From assembly GCA_030685025.1 (NCBI GenBank), contig JAUXWC010000004.1, positions 1 to 40,957 of the forward strand: DNA of 40,957 nt, in the 5' to 3' direction. This DNA is from Rhodoferax sp. (GTDB taxonomy: Bacteria; Pseudomonadota; Gammaproteobacteria; Burkholderiales; Burkholderiaceae_C). Position numbers and translations under genes: made by a program. The notes beneath the pieces were generated by a model. It made no database searches. It worked only from the letters and a program-made list of their open reading frames with translations, and was not told the DNA's origin. Below, one piece after another: positions 40,884 to 40,957 of this stretch. Positions within the stretch are counted from its first letter, which is position 1, and each line of letters opens with the position of its first letter.

Positions 40884-40957
40884 TCAGATGGCCGACTCTT
40901 CGTCCGCCTCCAGCGCCGCAGGCGTGGCTTTGCCGCGGTCGGTGTCGCTGGTTTCCA
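40884..40957 (-). CDS. C-terminal end of a gene running off the right edge
   Basis: The minus-strand frame from the window edge reads ETSDTDRGKATPAALEADEE and SAI before a TGA at 40884-40886, 17 bp ahead of the ATG of the 414-residue protein. An acidic, Ala-rich tail is plausible for a cytoplasmic protein. With only about 24 codons visible, neither family nor function can be given. Confidence 0.45.
   Translation of the reverse strand, partial: ETSDTDRGKATPAALEADEESAI

Overview
The window looks like chromosomal DNA of a GC-rich betaproteobacterium, probably Burkholderiales (Comamonadaceae-like). This rests on the protein families and gene style (MaeB, NnrS, dispersed GTCATTGCG...GCAATCCATG palindromic repeats, strong GC3 bias); no rRNA or marker gene fixes the taxon. 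I saw no tRNA, rRNA, CRISPR array, transposase or prophage gene.

Region 1 (1-3246) is background: a small secreted DUF2059-like protein and a MaeB-type malic enzyme. Region 2 (3367-11844, all minus strand) is an anaerobic-respiration locus. In transcription order it holds a membrane-anchored heptaheme cytochrome c, a b561-type cytochrome b, a periplasmic ethylbenzene-dehydrogenase-gamma-like haem protein, an ArrA-like molybdoenzyme, an ArrB-like four-cluster ferredoxin subunit, a TorD-like chaperone, a UbiE-like methyltransferase and MobB. The catalytic subunit keeps the residues known to line the arsenate pocket of ArrA. The locus has no NrfD/ArrC or NapC/CymA-type quinol oxidase; the cytochrome c/b pair and the haem protein seem to replace it. 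Upstream are two near-consensus FNR/ANR boxes exactly 50 bp apart. A divergent ars detoxification pair (arsC, acr3; 12242-13767) strengthens the arsenic reading.

Region 3 (13768-16814) is a patchwork: a DUF4143 ATPase with a palindrome in front of it, a broken GNAT/aminotransferase fusion gene, and plsY.

Region 4 (16931-35706) is a catabolic cluster matching, enzyme class by enzyme class, the anaerobic indole-3-acetate (auxin) pathway described in Aromatoleum/Azoarcus. It has a three-subunit molybdenum hydroxylase, an ATP-dependent hydantoinase-type hydrolase (two subunits), a class III CoA-transferase and a CoA ligase, a B12-dependent acyl-CoA mutase (two subunits), an acyl-CoA dehydrogenase, a hydroxyacyl-CoA dehydrogenase/enoyl-CoA hydratase fusion and a thiolase, with a divergent GntR regulator. 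The expected end products are 2-aminobenzoyl-CoA and acetyl-CoA. Palindromic REP-like repeats sit between several of these genes, including between the two subunits of three different enzymes. An nnrS gene (NO stress/denitrification) and a ParB-fold gene follow in the same direction.

Region 5 (37908-40957) is a small accessory junction: two divergent RelE/HigB-type toxin-antitoxin pairs, a P-loop kinase remnant, an unrecognised 414-residue protein and the tail of another gene. Taken together, the window points to a facultative anaerobe able to couple oxidation of a plant-derived aromatic acid to respiration with nitrate or possibly arsenate; that coupling is inference.
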